From positions 2,023,001 through 2,087,000 of the forward strand of contig CM033405.1 in assembly GCA_019426215.1 (NCBI GenBank): DNA of 64,000 bases. The letters run 5' to 3'. Shown piece after piece: positions 36,277 to 52,793 of the stretch (position 1 is the stretch's first letter; every line of letters starts with the position of its first letter). Origin of the DNA: Buddleja alternifolia. Taxonomy: Eukaryota > Streptophyta > Magnoliopsida > Lamiales > Scrophulariaceae. The notes under the pieces were generated by a model, which searched no databases, was not told where the DNA came from, and saw nothing but the letters and a program-made list of their open reading frames with translations. Made by a program: the position numbers and the translations under genes.

Positions 36277-36764
36277 GTTTTAATGTTGATGATGGGTGGA
36301 ATGTTGGAACAATTTTTTTTTTCATGTTGAAATGTTCGAACAATTTTTTATTTTTAGCAGTTTTTTTTTCTTATGTGATGACGTTTTTTTATTTTAATAT
36401 ATATATATATATATTATATTATATATATATATATGTGCTGCCCATGGAATTTTTAATTATTTTACGGATTTTATGAACAACGTTAAGGTTTATGTAAGGA
36501 TATATATATATGCCATGTGTGTGTGTGTGTGTCTTTGTGGATATTTCGATGCAGATATAACGGGATACTGGGAAACAAGATACTGGAAATACTGGAATGC
36601 AGTGATACTGGTAAACGAGATATCGGATGCAAAGATACTGGGATGCGAATGAATTTTTCAAAGCATTCTTATCTGAGTTTTTAATGCATACCTTTGTAAC
36701 ATTTTTTTATGTTTTTAAAGTTTCTTTTTATTTTTATTTTATTATTTTTATTTTTAATGCATAC
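36277..36764. other. 3' flank of the E2-like gene with TACTGG-rich sequence
   Basis: T-tracts and TA runs are followed at 36555-36645 by GGGATACTGG, AGATACTGGAAATACTGG and similar words. No gene is seen. Confidence 0.55.
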
Positions 36765-37505
36765 CTTTGTAATTTTGTATAGAGATTTATTGTTTTGGAA
36801 ATTTAAAAATATATTTTTTCGATAATTACCATGATAAAATAAAAAATAAAATATATAACATAATTAATACAAAAATATAAAATTTGTATTGTTCAACTTA
36901 TCAATTTGAAACTTTTAATTAAATTTGCAGCGGCCCCGGCCCAGTCGAATGGCCCAAAAGCCCATTTGGCTCAGTGTTGAATAAAATAAGTTTAATGCTT
37001 AACATACAAAAGATTGATCATTGCAATCCTTTGTAATTTTGTATAGAGATTTATTGATTTAGAAATTTAAAAATATATTTTTTCGATAATTACCATGATA
37101 AAATAAAAGATAAAATATATAACATAATTAATACAAAAATATAAAATTTGTATTGTTCAACTTATCAATTTGAAACTTTTAATTAAATTTGCAGCGGCCC
37201 GGCCCAGTCGAATGGCCTAAAAGCCCATTTGGCTCAGTGTTGAATAAAATAAGTTCAACGCTTAACATACAAAAAATTGATCATTGCAATCCTTTGTAAT
37301 TTTGTATAGAGATTTATTGATTTGAAAATTTAAAAATATATTTTTTCGATAATTACCATGATAAAATAAAAAATAAAATACATAACATAATTAATACAAA
37401 AATATAAAATTTGTATTGTTCAACTTATCAATTTGAAACTTTTAATTAAATTTGTAGCGGCCGGACCCAATCGAATGGCCCGAAAGCCCATTTGGCTCAG
37501 TTGAT
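36765..37505. repeat. Tandem array of a unit of about 263 bp, 2.8 copies
   Basis: The unit runs from TTTGTAATTTTGTATAGAGA through TTTTTTCGATAATTACCATG to GCAGCGGCC..., CCCATTTGGCTCAG. It recurs near 36782, 37045 and 37309 (positions of GAGATTTATTG). Copies differ by a few bases. Confidence 0.92.
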
Positions 37506-38445
37506 ACAAGATTTAATAATTTTTTAGAATACTGAATACTAAAGGTCCTGTTACTAGTATTCGGTAATTCAGAATATTACTGGATACTTAAAAGGACCTG
37601 TTACCAGTATTCAATTCGTCTAACCCTCGAATAAAAATTCGAATACGGGAATGATCCTGTGTCTGTGTATTTTAATAAATTCGGAAGAAATGTATAACCC
37701 TCACAGGAAACAGAATACTGAACTGATCCTGTATTAGAGAATTCCATAAACCTCATACCCAACAGGATACTGGTGAATCCGGTAGACCAGAATTATATAT
37801 AAAAACGGGATACTGGATATCCTGTATCCGAGAATTGTCATTGCAATTTTTTTTAAAAAAATTTAGGTTTACGAAATAGAATTTTCTCATTCGGCCACAT
37901 CAACGTATTCACGCTACATTTTTCAATTTGTTTTGTTTTAGTTGACCCTGTGTATGTGTATTTACATAAATTGTGAAAAGAGGTATAAGCCAAATATGAA
38001 ACTGGATACTGGAGAATCCTGTATCCTAAATTTGAAACCATCACATGAAACAGAATACTGATTGATCCGGTAACCCAGAATTATAAACGGAACTGGATAC
38101 TGGGTATCCTGTATCCTAATATTTTGTTTATGAATTTTTTATTTATTTTTTGAAATATTATTTTCTCATTTTGCCAGTATTCACGCTACATTTTCAATTT
38201 GTTTTTGGTTTTTCTTTTTGCATATTTTTTCGGTAAAGTTTGTCTCGCATTAAACTCTGAACTAAGGAAGGAAAATATTTTTCAAATGCTTAGGAAATAT
38301 AAGTGGTAAGACAAACAATTATTTTTCTCAAAAATCATATCATCCTGGGAGCAATTACATCACATATTACATTTCGCTAACATCTAAAATTTTCTCAATA
38401 TACAATCAATACTACAACCAGATTCAGACTTTTGTGTACAAAGAA
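37506..38445. other. Spacer rich in TACTGG/CCAGTA words
   Basis: At 37520-38125 the sequence is dense in GGATACTGG, CCTGTATCC and ACCAGTATTC words on both strands, apparently built from a short repeated phrase. No coding sequence is seen. Confidence 0.6.
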
Positions 38446-41400
38446 TCATACAACATGCAGATTCAGAATCTCCAAGGCAATCTTCTGCCTAAAGTATGGC
38501 ATTTTGTCCTGTTTAAAGTCTTTTACACGTCTAACGTGTTCTCTGCTACAATAAAAGTCGGTGGATTTAAGCATGAACACACCGCAGTCATGATTATTTT
38601 CCTGCTTTGGATTGCCAGTGACGACTTCGTGCAACCATTGAGAAAAATTTATATCTGTGTCATAAAAGTGTTTAGCGTAATGCTTCATGTACTCATCCAA
38701 TTTACCAAACACTTTAATATGATGTACCCCGCCAGAACTAGAACCAAGGGATTCAACATACTCCATTTTTTGGTTTTTCGGGCTGATAATGGCTAATGTC
38801 CAATGTTGTTCATCTTTGTTGATAGGGACAAAGATTTTATCACAATCAAGCAGAGAATAATCCATTCCACCAGTTCTAGAATTAGTCCATCTTTTCACCG
38901 ATTCAAAACCATGAACACTGAAGAGGGGGTAAAATAAGGAACTAAAATCATGGCATTTCAGATACTGCGTTGGCTCCCTCAACTCTCTTTCTTTCATTAA
39001 CGCCAGGTAAACATCAATCACAACATCATTAAGCCATCCGGTAGGCTTCAAACATTGAAACTGTTCAGCAGAAACTGTAATTGTCTCATGTCTTACTAGG
39101 GGTTTTTTGGCTTGGATTTTGGTGAGACTATGGAACAAGTGCTTAGAAATCAGATCCTTCTCATCTTTGGTGAGAGGCAAAAAAAATGTAATTGTAATCA
39201 ACGTGATGATCATCGTCCTCCTTCGCCACAATTTCCTCAGTCATTTCATCAGGCACCTTCCTTTTATTATCCAAATCATCTTCCTTTTCGATCTTCACTT
39301 CTTTAAACACAAATTTCTCATCTGAAAAGGTGATGCCTTCAGCTACATTGGTCTCCAAATCAACATCCAATTTCCCCTACCCATCGTGGTTCAAAATTTC
39401 AGCATTTATCAATTGGCTTTCCAGGGGGTCTATAACTGTCTTCTTGGCCTGTTTTCATAAAACAATATGCATCTAAAGCAAACATAAAAATATCAACAAA
39501 AATATATCAATTCATAACACACAAATTCACCGTCTTACTTTCTTCTTAGCTCCATAGAACTCAGTGTATGGGGACTGCAAATTATGGGATCTTTTCCGCT
39601 CCCTCCTTGGATACTCCTTAATGTCCGTCTTTGGACACTGATTGTCAACATCGAGGGGCAGCTCTACCATGTCCTCGTCCTGATTCAACTTCATAAGAGC
39701 CTCCGCAACATCGTCTTCCAGACCATAGCCACCCTCATCATCGACCTCATTTTTACCCACACCAACATCATCATGATCCCTAACTGGTTCACTGCCCGGG
39801 GAAGCATCACATAGTTGTAAATCACCGGCAAAATCATCCCTTTTAAATCTCTCCAATTTTTCTAACCTGCTTTCTAGACAGGATAACCTTCTACTTACGT
39901 TTGAATCCATCGCCCTTACATTTGAATCCATCAAATGACAAGCCTTTTCAAGAGCAGAGATTCTTTCCTGTATTTCACTAAGTACTTTGACAACCTCATT
40001 GTTAGCTTCTGATGAATTACCGGGAGCACTTTCCTTTTGGGGTTGTGGGATGGATGAAAAAGCAGGAACGCTCTCAGGCGGAATGACTGATGAGACGCAT
40101 GGTTCGATTTGCGGAGGAGGATCAGTAATGTTTCCTGTTTGATATCCAAGGAAACAACGTTTACCATCAACATCTTCTACGTACAGATCGTCAAATATAA
40201 TACGACTTCCCTTCTCAAGTATTGCAGTCCAAGATTCGGTGGTCGGATCCTTCGCGGAGGAGTTGGGGGCATTATAAGCAGCAAATTTGACCATGTGACT
40301 TGAAGACATTTCCTCCACAGTCGGCTGCATTATGCTTAAATACTGTCCTACAAAGCAAATAATATATACTAATTAGAGGGAGAAGCCAGATGGGAAATTC
40401 CTTCTAAATTAAGGATAAACATCAGTGAAATCCAATATTTATAAACAGCAAATTGATTTTTTTAGAACATAAAATTTATTTCACAGTGTTCAGTTCACAT
40501 TGCAAAATAGTTAAACACCAACCTTCGTGTCTACGACCAATTTGAGCACCTCGTCAAAAGTGGGAAATTGTTTCTTCTGTTTGAGTTTGGTAGACCACTT
40601 GCAAATTCTGGGCAAAGTGGAATTCACATTCTCCCTCAAACGAGCAATATTAGGAGATAGTGCGGGGATGCACTCAAATGGAAGAAGCTAACAAAACGAA
40701 CAAAAGCAATAGCCAAATTATATATGGAGAAATATAAAGAAGACCAATTACAACAAAGAAACGCAGCATTACAGAAAAGTATTTCATTACCATCAGAGGA
40801 ATAATGAATCCAGGACATTTCCACTGTGGGCTTTCAGCTAGCCTTTTCTGTTGCATGTCCAAACTTGTCACAGATTCAATCAAGAAGGAATAAGACCGCC
40901 GGCCCCAGGGATAGGTTCTGGCAAACTCTAGATCCTCAACAATATGTATCAATTTGGAATCTATCTTTGCATTATCATTACCCCCAAAAAAAAATACCGA
41001 GCACAACAAGCACAACAAAGCAAGCTTCAACTTTTCGTCTTCAATGTTCCTTCAAGCTCCATGCCTAACACTCGTTAGACTGCTACTATCATCACTGGGA
41101 GGGACACCTTCTTCAGGTTCAGGGGGAGGGATCACAAACTGTGTAAGTGCTTTCTTGATACCTCCAACTGTGATTTTCTTGCCAACGTGTCTTGTACAAA
41201 AATTATGAGCTGGTAAAGGGATAGTTGATTCAGGATACTCATCACAGATCAAGCCAGTCAAAGGGGCATGCTCCATCATAGAGTATCTAATAGGGATGCC
41301 ATTCAAAACAAACCAAACCTCGGATTTATTTTTAGACTTCACTTTGCGGCTTAGCAGCATCCACAAAGGAGTTAAAATCATCTCCATGTTAGGAGTTGCG

Positions 41401-42036
41401 TCGAAGAAAGGGCCAAACTGAGAATCCCTCAACCAAGCCATCCCATTAGGATGGTCACTCAAACAATCCTCAGTAAATTTGAATTCTTCTGCCATGTTGC
41501 AGTACGTAGAAATTTTACCCTTGAAATTACAATTTCCAAGAGGCAAACAAAGAGTGGGAACCTAAAACAAAAATAATACAATATTATTCAAAACTGTTGA
41601 ACTTGTTGTCATACTTTAATGTAATATAAGGTTCCAAAAACACCTTCTTCTCTAAAATTACCTAAATTCATCAATCATAATGAAGCCAGTATACTTAAAA
41701 ACAATTAATAAAGGAATTACAATTTGTCAAATATATATTACTTGCCATTTAATAAATAAGATACTGGATCACATGAAACCAATACTGAAATAAAAGCCAT
41801 TATACTTACTTAAAATCACTATTTATGCCACAAAATCAGGAATACTTTCATTTTAATAAACTAGTTAAAATAAGATAAGTCTATCTAATCAAATTTCGAC
41901 TATGTAATTCACATTTCAAAAAATATATAAATACTTATATATAAATATTAGGGTTTACTTGACTTACGGGGGGAGTAGATGAAGATGATGCCTCGGAGTC
42001 GTGAGAGACCATTCCAAAATCTAGACGACGGGCCAT
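38446..42036 (-). pseudogene. DUF1985-Ulp1 (C48 cysteine protease) gene of MULE type
   Basis: Exons on the minus strand: 42036-41968, 41561-40791, 40672-40523, 40342-39539 and 39448-38446. All junctions are GT-AG and phase 0. Exon 2 is DUF1985 (WFVLNGIPIRYSMMEHAPLTG, then YPWGRRSY). Exon 4 is acidic with a coiled-coil-like stretch. Exon 5 holds the Ulp1 protease: GWLNDVVIDVYL, catalytic His in DEQHWTLAI (38805), Glu in YVESLG (38754) where the family has Asp, and catalytic Cys in NHDCGVFML (38586). It would cleave SUMO-like conjugates. Breaks: TGA at 41054-41052, TAG at 39379-39377, and a frameshift at the A8 run 39179-39186. The DUF1985-Ulp1 pairing is typical of plant transposon-borne Ulp1 genes, not of host ESD4-type proteases. 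Confidence 0.85.
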
Positions 42037-42150
42037 TGACAGACAATGCCTGATTAATACAAAAAAAATAAAAATAAAATAAAATACTGGATACATAAAG
42101 CATAAAATATGCTTCAAAACTATAAATCACCTTCAGAAAATTGACGACTA

Positions 42151-42247
42151 AGCCTGGGCGAAACAAAATCAAACTAAATAAATCCCTCTTCTTCTTCTGA
42201 GCCTGGGCGAAACAAAATCAAACTAAATAAATCCCTCTTCTTCTTCT
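42151..42247. repeat. 49-bp tandem duplication
   Basis: Two copies of a unit starting GCCTGGGCGAAACAAAATCA and ending in CTTCTTCTTCT lie just upstream of the Ulp1 gene start. Confidence 0.9.
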
Positions 42248-43351
42248 TTCAGTCCATCTCTCTCTTCGGCTTCTCTCTCGATGATGGGGCGTTAAACTAA
42301 GAAACCGACTCCTATTCATCCTATTCTGAATTTAATAAAAGGAAGGGTGAAATAGTAATTACACGGATTTATTTTTATTTTTCTTAGTAAATAAAGGGGA
42401 AGTAGCGTTTCTTTTAAGAAAACGCGCTTCTTTAACAAGGGTTATTTAAGTCTTTTGGCCAAATATTCAAGGGGGCTATTTGGGTCTTTTCACCCTCAAA
42501 ACATAACCGTCCTTTTAACTTCACACCTGTGCAAATGGATCGGGGTGGTGATAATGCTAGAGCAAAAGTGGATAGTTTGACGAATTTAACCTTAAATTTC
42601 ATACTCTATTTCATAAAAAAAAAAACCCTTATCTCTCCACCATCATCGATCATCCCTGTTTTTAATCATCGTCGTCGCCGTTCTCTTGCTAAAAGCTCGA
42701 TCAATTAGTGCAGTTTTCTCTTCTTCTTTTTCCATTAATCTCGTCGCTTTTGTAATCTATCAATTCTTTCCAACCATCGGCACTTCTGCAAACTCGGCAT
42801 GTCATTGTTCACCAATTTTCTAAAGACTTGAATAATTTAAAAAAAAAAAACCAATTTAAAGAGAAAGAAATTGGGTCTAAATCAGCCCAAATAGGAATGA
42901 TGAAGACGCATAAAAACAAGTACAGAAGAAATCAAAATGTAAATACCCAGCTCATTACTTCAAATTTCTTTCAGAAGTCGGAACACGATCCTCACCCCAA
43001 ATTGTAACTTTACAATTGAAACAAATACTATGAAAATTTGTAGAGCATGCAGATCTATGGAAGAAGAAGCACCTATTACAAATCTGAGTGGGGGTGAAGA
43101 GGCCGGCGGTAGACCTTCGAGAAGACAAAAGGCAAACATGCAAGACAGTGATTGGGGATTATTTTACTGTATATTAAATGAGGGTACATTTGTCTATCTA
43201 ATATTTTTGCTCTGGCAATAGGAGATGTGCTCTGGCTATATCATCCGCCAATGGATCCCTTCTACCAAAACGACCCAGAATATCTGTACCCTCTTCAGTC
43301 AGATATTTTTCATTTCTAATCCTGCATTCTCCGCACCCAACCCTAACCCTA
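42248..43351. other. Region upstream of CGS1
   Basis: It contains the probable end of the MULE composite and the CGS1 promoter and leader. The last 60 bases before the ATG are pyrimidine-rich with CCCAACCCTAACCCTA. Two overlapping frames at 42955-43221 on opposite strands show no family features, and I do not call them. Confidence 0.5.
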
Positions 43352-48604
<5,253 letters not shown>

Positions 48605-49335
48605 TGCATCTGACCTGCTGCTGATCTTTCTAATTTTTCTCTTCCTTTCATTTAGTTATTATCTTCTTGGTCTTTAATAACTGTTTAAATTTTTGAAACT
48701 TGACTGGATTTTTTGGTTGAAGGAATCATCAATTGAAATGTTGTTGTTTTAGTTTCTTGGACATGGCCTAAAGCAAGGGTAAGACTGAAATCGAGAACAC
48801 GATTTAGTGCATTAATAACGACTTTATGCTGGATTGGTCCTTCTTTAGACATCAATGAAATGGAAAGATATGTCGAGACTGAAAATTATAATATGGAGAG
48901 AACGGAAAATTCACTCTTCATAGTCTAATTAATATTTACGATTGTCATACACTTGTACGTGTATTAGGAAGTGTTGCATGTTTTATTTTCTCCATATTCT
49001 AACTATCTATGTATACACTTGTCATACAAAAATATTCTACTATTTATGTATATGTTTGTCATACATCTGTGTAATCAGAAGTGGTGCATCATGTGTTATA
49101 AAGGATTTGGACTATAGTTAAAAGGGTTTAAATTGGTAGCAACTAATCCCATGGTATCTTTACTATATTATAATTGGAGAGGGCCAAAGGTGGTTTGGAG
49201 TTTGGACTGTCAATATTTGGTATGGCATAACGGTCAGTCACACACAGCCACGCAAAGTAAAAATTGTTGACAAAAATTAAATTTCAGATTAGTGCCCCAC
49301 TACCAAATAACTACCACTCCTGCCACTACCACTTC
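48605..49335. other. CGS1 3' UTR and intergenic region
   Basis: Includes the CGS1 3' untranslated region. At 48940-49100 there are two to three diverged copies of a phrase with TGTCATACA(C/T)(T/C)TGT and AAGTG(T/G)TGCAT. No gene is seen. Confidence 0.55.
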
Positions 49336-49338
49336 TAA

Positions 49339-49790
49339 GGCTTTGTTTGTTAGTGTTTTCAAAACACTTTTTTCATTTTTATTTTTATTTGAAAATGAAA
49401 ATACACACTTTATACTATTTTTAATTGAAAATATTTTCATTTTCATTTTCATTTTTACGTTTCCAATAAATTTCAATCATTTCTTTAAAATTACATTTCA
49501 TATCACTCATCTCACAATTTCTTTTTCTCATTTTTCTCTCTCATCTCTTTTTAATTTTTTAAACCTCTATCTCTCCTTCCTTTAAATTTTTAAATCCAAC
49601 ATTATTCATCTAATTATTACTTTTCAATCACTTTATACATCACAATCACCAATTTCAACAATTTTTAAAAACACAACCAGACACACCTACTTTTTTCACT
49701 TTTCTCTCACAAAAATAAAAAAACTCATCCTTCCATATATTTTAAAAAATGAAAGTTGAAAATGAAAGAAAAACACATCCAAACAAAGCC
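49339..49790. mobile_element. PIF/Harbinger (Tourist-like) MITE
   Basis: The termini GGCTTTGTTTG and CAAACAAAGCC are perfect inverted repeats and match the Tourist-type consensus. The 3-bp duplication TAA flanks it (49336-49338 and 49791-49793). GAAAATGAAAAT words dominate the inner ends. It is non-coding. Confidence 0.85.
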
Positions 49791-49793
49791 TAA

Positions 49794-51642
49794 GATTTCT
49801 CTTTGCACAATTTGCAGTGTGAATATCGTACACTACTATCCTTAATTTTTTTCACTTAAGTTTCTTAATTTCAATTTAAGTTCATTTAATACTTTTAGTA
49901 AATCCCTTCCAAGAATCATATGACAATATCAAATTATATAAAATGAAAAATGTTTATTTAGAAAGGCAAATGAAATACTTTTCTATAGTTTTTCTCACTT
50001 GAATTATAATAAGTAATCTTTATTGATACAAAATATTTTACACTTTTGTTTTTCTTCGCACAAGCATAGAGTGTGTTCCAATTATTAGTTCTTATAATAA
50101 TTTCATTTTGTATTTCATTTGATATGTATAGGCGTGTGTAAAATACATGTATTTGTATATTTTAAGAACAATTTGTAGAAATGCATCCACATAATAAATG
50201 AAATAGAGAATAAAAAAGAAATATTATTTGAAATAGAAGATCCGATTTGATAATTAATAGGGAAGTTTGAACTCCTACTTAATTAGGTTGAAGAATGTCG
50301 CATGATAATTTGTGATTAATTATCTTTCCACGTTCTAATCATTCATGTATACATTTGTAAAAAATTTACGCGTGTTACGCGAGGTGTTACTCTAGAATGT
50401 TACATAAGAATGTTGCATGATAATTAGTGATTAATAGCATGATAATTGATAAATAAGTCTAATTTACTCATTTTGTGAGTTATGTATGACGTTTAATTTT
50501 GATTAAATCAATGAATTCTTCAATTAAAATATTTTCTTTAATAATTAAGTTTACTAATTGAAGCGATGTCCAATAATTGGGACCATACATCTGCATGTTA
50601 ATTAATATCTAATGTCGTAGAGGAGTACAAAATAGTTTTATTTTATTAAAGTCTTAATCGATATCGTATAGTCGGACAGACATTCTTGTACTATTGCCTA
50701 ATTTGGCATAGCAAATAAATTATAGGCCTAGTTGCATGTAGAGTCATAGACAGGTCATTTTAACTTAGTCTTTTGTTTTCTCTCTTTTGTCAAAATTCAA
50801 TTAATATTAGTATAATTCACCTGCCCCACACTTGGCAAATTTTCTACCTTCAAATATTCCATGCCTTTATTGTTCTTGAATATTAAAAAGTAATCTCAAA
50901 TTCTCAATTTCATATCCATAAATTCGGAAAATTATATGTTAGACCAAGTTTAATGATTTTAGTGTTTATCTCTCTCATATAATAATATATATTGTCTGCG
51001 GTTTTGACATACATTTGTATAAAATAAATAAACACAAAATATACACTAGAACCATTTTACTCGATCGAGCATAGAATGGCCCCATAAATTCCCTCTTATC
51101 TTAGTTTTAGTGAATGATATGCTTTATAATTTCCAATTTTTTTTAATTTCTTTGTAATTTATTCCTATTTTATTCACTAAAATTGGAAAAGGACAAGAAG
51201 ACTGAAAGTACATCTTTATTTCATTTCAATTTGCAATAATAAAACACACACTAAAACACACTCACTTGTATATATATGAGCGATTGTATGTGTATATAAT
51301 TACATTATTTCGAATGAATCAATTATAGAATGCCTATCATAAATATCAAATTGTAACAAAATAATTACAATAAGTTAACAATTATTATAAACCATCCATC
51401 CACCGGCATGTATGTACATATCTATATAGTGTATTGTTATATGTGCGTATACTGATTAAATAATACGTGTCATATGACAAAATAATTACAAACAGTTAAC
51501 AATTAGGAAAAAATCGCATTTTTGGTAGTATAACTTTGGTCTTTTTCAATTCTGATCATATTTGTTACGGATTCTCACATTATATCCCAGTCAGGTACAA
51601 TTCGTGCATGAATACACTCACACGAATTATATTCAGAGGGTG
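49794..51642. other. AT-rich intergenic sequence
   Basis: 1.8 kb without a supportable gene. A hairpin CGCGTGTTACGCG followed by CTCTAG at about 50370-50395 recalls a Helitron 3' end, but the base after CTAG is A, not T. Confidence 0.55.
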
Positions 51643-51645
51643 TTT

Positions 51646-51860
51646 GGCAAAGCTTATAAGCCTCTCTAAACATCTTATAAGATGTTTTAGAGCTTATAAG
51701 CTCTATAAATTTATTTGGTAATTAAAAAAAAAAAACAGCTTATAAGACCAAAAAATAAAATATTTGGATCTTATAAGTTATTTTTAAAAAAGTAAACCAA
51801 ACCTACCTTTTTTTAAACGAGCTTATAAGATGTTTTGGATAAGCTTAGCCAAACATCTTC
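51646..51860. mobile_element. PIF/Harbinger-type MITE (GAGGGTGTTTGGC) in the SPX4 promoter
   Basis: The left end GAGGGTGTTTGGCAAAGCTTA mirrors the right end TAAGCTTAGCCAAACATCTTC. TCA flanks both sides (51643-51645 and 51861-51863). The core is full of CTTATAAG words in both directions, so it folds back extensively. It ends about 515 bp upstream of the SPX4 start codon. Confidence 0.8.
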
Positions 51861-51903
51861 TCAATATCATAGTATTTTTATTTAATATCACGTGCATTCA
51901 TGC

Positions 51904-52053
51904 ACGAATTGTGCTCGAAAATTTCGATCAAAATATTGAATAATGGAGTTGATACGAATTGTGCTCGAAAATTTCGATCAAAATATTAAATAATGGAGTT
52001 GATACGAATTGTGCTCGAAAATTTCAATCAAAATATTGAATAATGGAGTTGAT
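51904..52053. repeat. 50-bp tandem repeat, exactly three copies
   Basis: The unit starting ACGAATTGTGCTCGAAAATT is repeated three times with one or two substitutions. It lies 320-470 bp upstream of the SPX4 ATG. Confidence 0.95.
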
Positions 52054-52210
52054 CGTTAAATATTGAACGAGATCAAATGTAAGAAAAATTAAAAATTATG
52101 GAATAAAGTAGACTAAAATGAAAAAAAAACTTCCCTAACATTTGGTATAAACCATCAAACCACCGCCCACCGGCACATGTATATAGCCAACTTGTATAAA
52201 TTTTCATGTC

Positions 52211-52218
52211 TATATAAA
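52211..52218 (+). promoter_or_regulatory. TATA box of SPX4
   Basis: TATATAAA in the context GTCTATATAAACC, 157 bp before the ATG. This is a plausible distance for a leader of about 125 bases. Confidence 0.6.
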
Positions 52219-52374
52219 CCATAAGATTCCAAAGCAAATTCTCCTCGCCTTTTCCCCCACATCAAACTTTTGTGAAAATCTCAACGATTAATCCTGTTCT
52301 TGAGAAATTCCGTCTGACAAAGATCTCTGTAAGCTTAATCTCAATCGGAAATCGAACTGAAAATCGAAGAAAAC

Positions 52375-52751
52375 ATGAAATTCGGGAAAGAATTTGGGAT
52401 ACATTTAGAAGAAACCCTACCGGAATGGCGAGACAAGTATTTGTCTTACAAACCGTTGAAGAAGCTTCTGAAGAATATTCCGGCGCCGGCCACCGATAAT
52501 CTGCCGCCGGAAGGTCCCTTGCCGGAGCTTCAGGAATGGTTTGTAGGAATCCTCAACGTAGAACTCGAAAAATTCAATGATTTCTACGTCGATAAGGAGG
52601 AGGAATTTATCATCCGTTTCCAGGTTATTTCTTTTTCCTTTTTATTTTTTAAAGTCTCATGTCTCTCTCTATATATATATCTATGCACAAATCATCCGCT
52701 TCCAGGTTATCTTTCTTTTTTTTATGTTAAATGCTCATGTCTATTTCTATG

Positions 52752-52793
<42 letters not shown>

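Noticed and set aside
38446..39231. Host SUMO protease of the ESD4/ULP1 class
   Set aside because: The gene is fused to DUF1985, lies beside a MULE transposase and is broken, which fits a transposon-borne Ulp1 gene.
42955..43221. Overlapping opposite-strand frames upstream of CGS1
   Set aside because: About 62 codons each, no conserved motif, and located in probable promoter sequence.
50370..50395. Third Helitron terminus (CGCGTGTTACGCG then CTCTAG)
   Set aside because: The hairpin is of the right type, but CTAG is followed by A rather than T and the hairpin differs from the other two.
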